From contig JABCZD010000008.1 of assembly GCA_013289855.1 (NCBI GenBank), positions 176,300 to 240,299 on the forward strand: a stretch of DNA of 64,000 nt. The letters run 5' to 3'. This DNA is from Acidobacteriota bacterium (GTDB lineage Bacteria; Acidobacteriota; Terriglobia; Acidiferrales; UBA7541). Below, piece after piece: positions 63,840-64,000 of the stretch. The notes below the pieces were generated by a model. That model was not told the DNA's origin, ran no database searches, and saw nothing but the letters and a program-made list of their open reading frames with translations. The position numbers and the translations under genes were made by a program. How positions within the stretch are numbered: position 1 is the first letter of the stretch; the number at the start of each line of letters is the position of its first letter.

Positions 63840-64000
63840 GCTGCATCGTCAAGAAAAAGGGGCTGCCTGGGGGCCAGGCTTGTCCAAATTAGGTTCTGAA
63901 ACGAGGGCGGAAAGACCTGTTACCTTGAGTTGGGTTCCGTGACAAGAACCAACTTTAAGGACAGGAGCTTCCGCCTTGAACCGAGTATGCAGTATTTTTT
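63840..64000 (+). mobile_element. Left end of a probable IS4-type insertion sequence
   Basis: The sequence from about 63860 changes character and leads into a transposase-like start. The exact left terminal repeat cannot be fixed because the right end is outside the window. Confidence 0.4.
63976..64000 (+). CDS. Probable IS4 family transposase, first residues only
   Basis: A TTG preceded by AGGAG eight bases upstream opens the frame MNRVCSIFF, which is how many IS4-type transposases of acidobacteria and relatives begin (MNRVCSIFSQ). Only eight codons are in the window, so the call rests on that short match and on the ribosome site. Confidence 0.45.

Overview
The window looks like a chromosomal segment of an acidobacterium (Acidobacteriota, probably Terriglobia), a GC-rich LPS-making diderm. 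The pointers are two von Willebrand proteins of the Acidobacteria-enriched VWA type, a 1341-residue TonB-dependent receptor with an N-terminal carboxypeptidase-regulatory-like domain, several secreted S9 and tricorn-like peptidases, a complete KDO pathway, and many short palindromic repeats of the sort that litter these genomes. The assignment rests on gene content only; there is no rRNA in the window.

Layout. 1-13 kb: mostly minus-strand housekeeping and peptidase genes (tricorn-like protease cut by the window edge, MarC, tRNA-Thr, DinB, an M24 peptidase, YggU, an OYE-family reductase, YggS, a DPP4-like S9 peptidase). 13-20 kb: an accessory stretch with a WXPGXW-repeat secreted protein, a repeat-rich 1 kb gap holding a decayed gene fragment, a secreted proteasome-like Ntn-hydrolase candidate, a UPF0175/DUF3368 toxin-antitoxin pair, and a zinc-ribbon-like gene invaded by palindromic repeats. 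19-37 kb: permease, S1/P1 nuclease, TonB receptor, deoB, uvrA, TPR protein and a run of small secreted proteins. 37-45 kb: S9 peptidase, tandem VWA genes, kdsB, and a lipoprotein operon. 45-52 kb: pyrG, kdsA, kdsD, kdsC (with kdsB this gives all four steps from ribulose-5-phosphate to CMP-KDO), ppa, a deiodinase-like gene with an in-frame UGA, and an RsuA-type pseudouridine synthase. 52-61 kb: ABC-F ATPase, a three-gene two-component operon headed by an ethylene-receptor-like histidine kinase, a HI0933-type flavoprotein and a DUF4230 protein.

60.9-64 kb holds the most system-like signal. A sigma-54 activator with an atypical receiver is followed by three successive modules. Each has a GGTTAA-N3-TTAACC palindrome (with a weaker second site about 22 bp on), a good -24/-12 sigma-54 promoter about 135 bp downstream, and a small Lys-rich gene whose product starts M-[S/T]-x-Q-K-K-S-L. 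The first two modules end in near-identical terminator hairpins. An apparent IS4-type transposase gene begins just after the third module and runs off the window. I do not recognise this peptide family.

Other strong points: the gene at 50832-51617 reads through a UGA in a GSFT-U-PPF context, typical of iodothyronine deiodinases, with a SECIS-like hairpin immediately downstream. The secreted protein at 16210-17109 carries Thr, Asp and Lys at exactly the 1/17/33 spacing of proteasome beta subunits.
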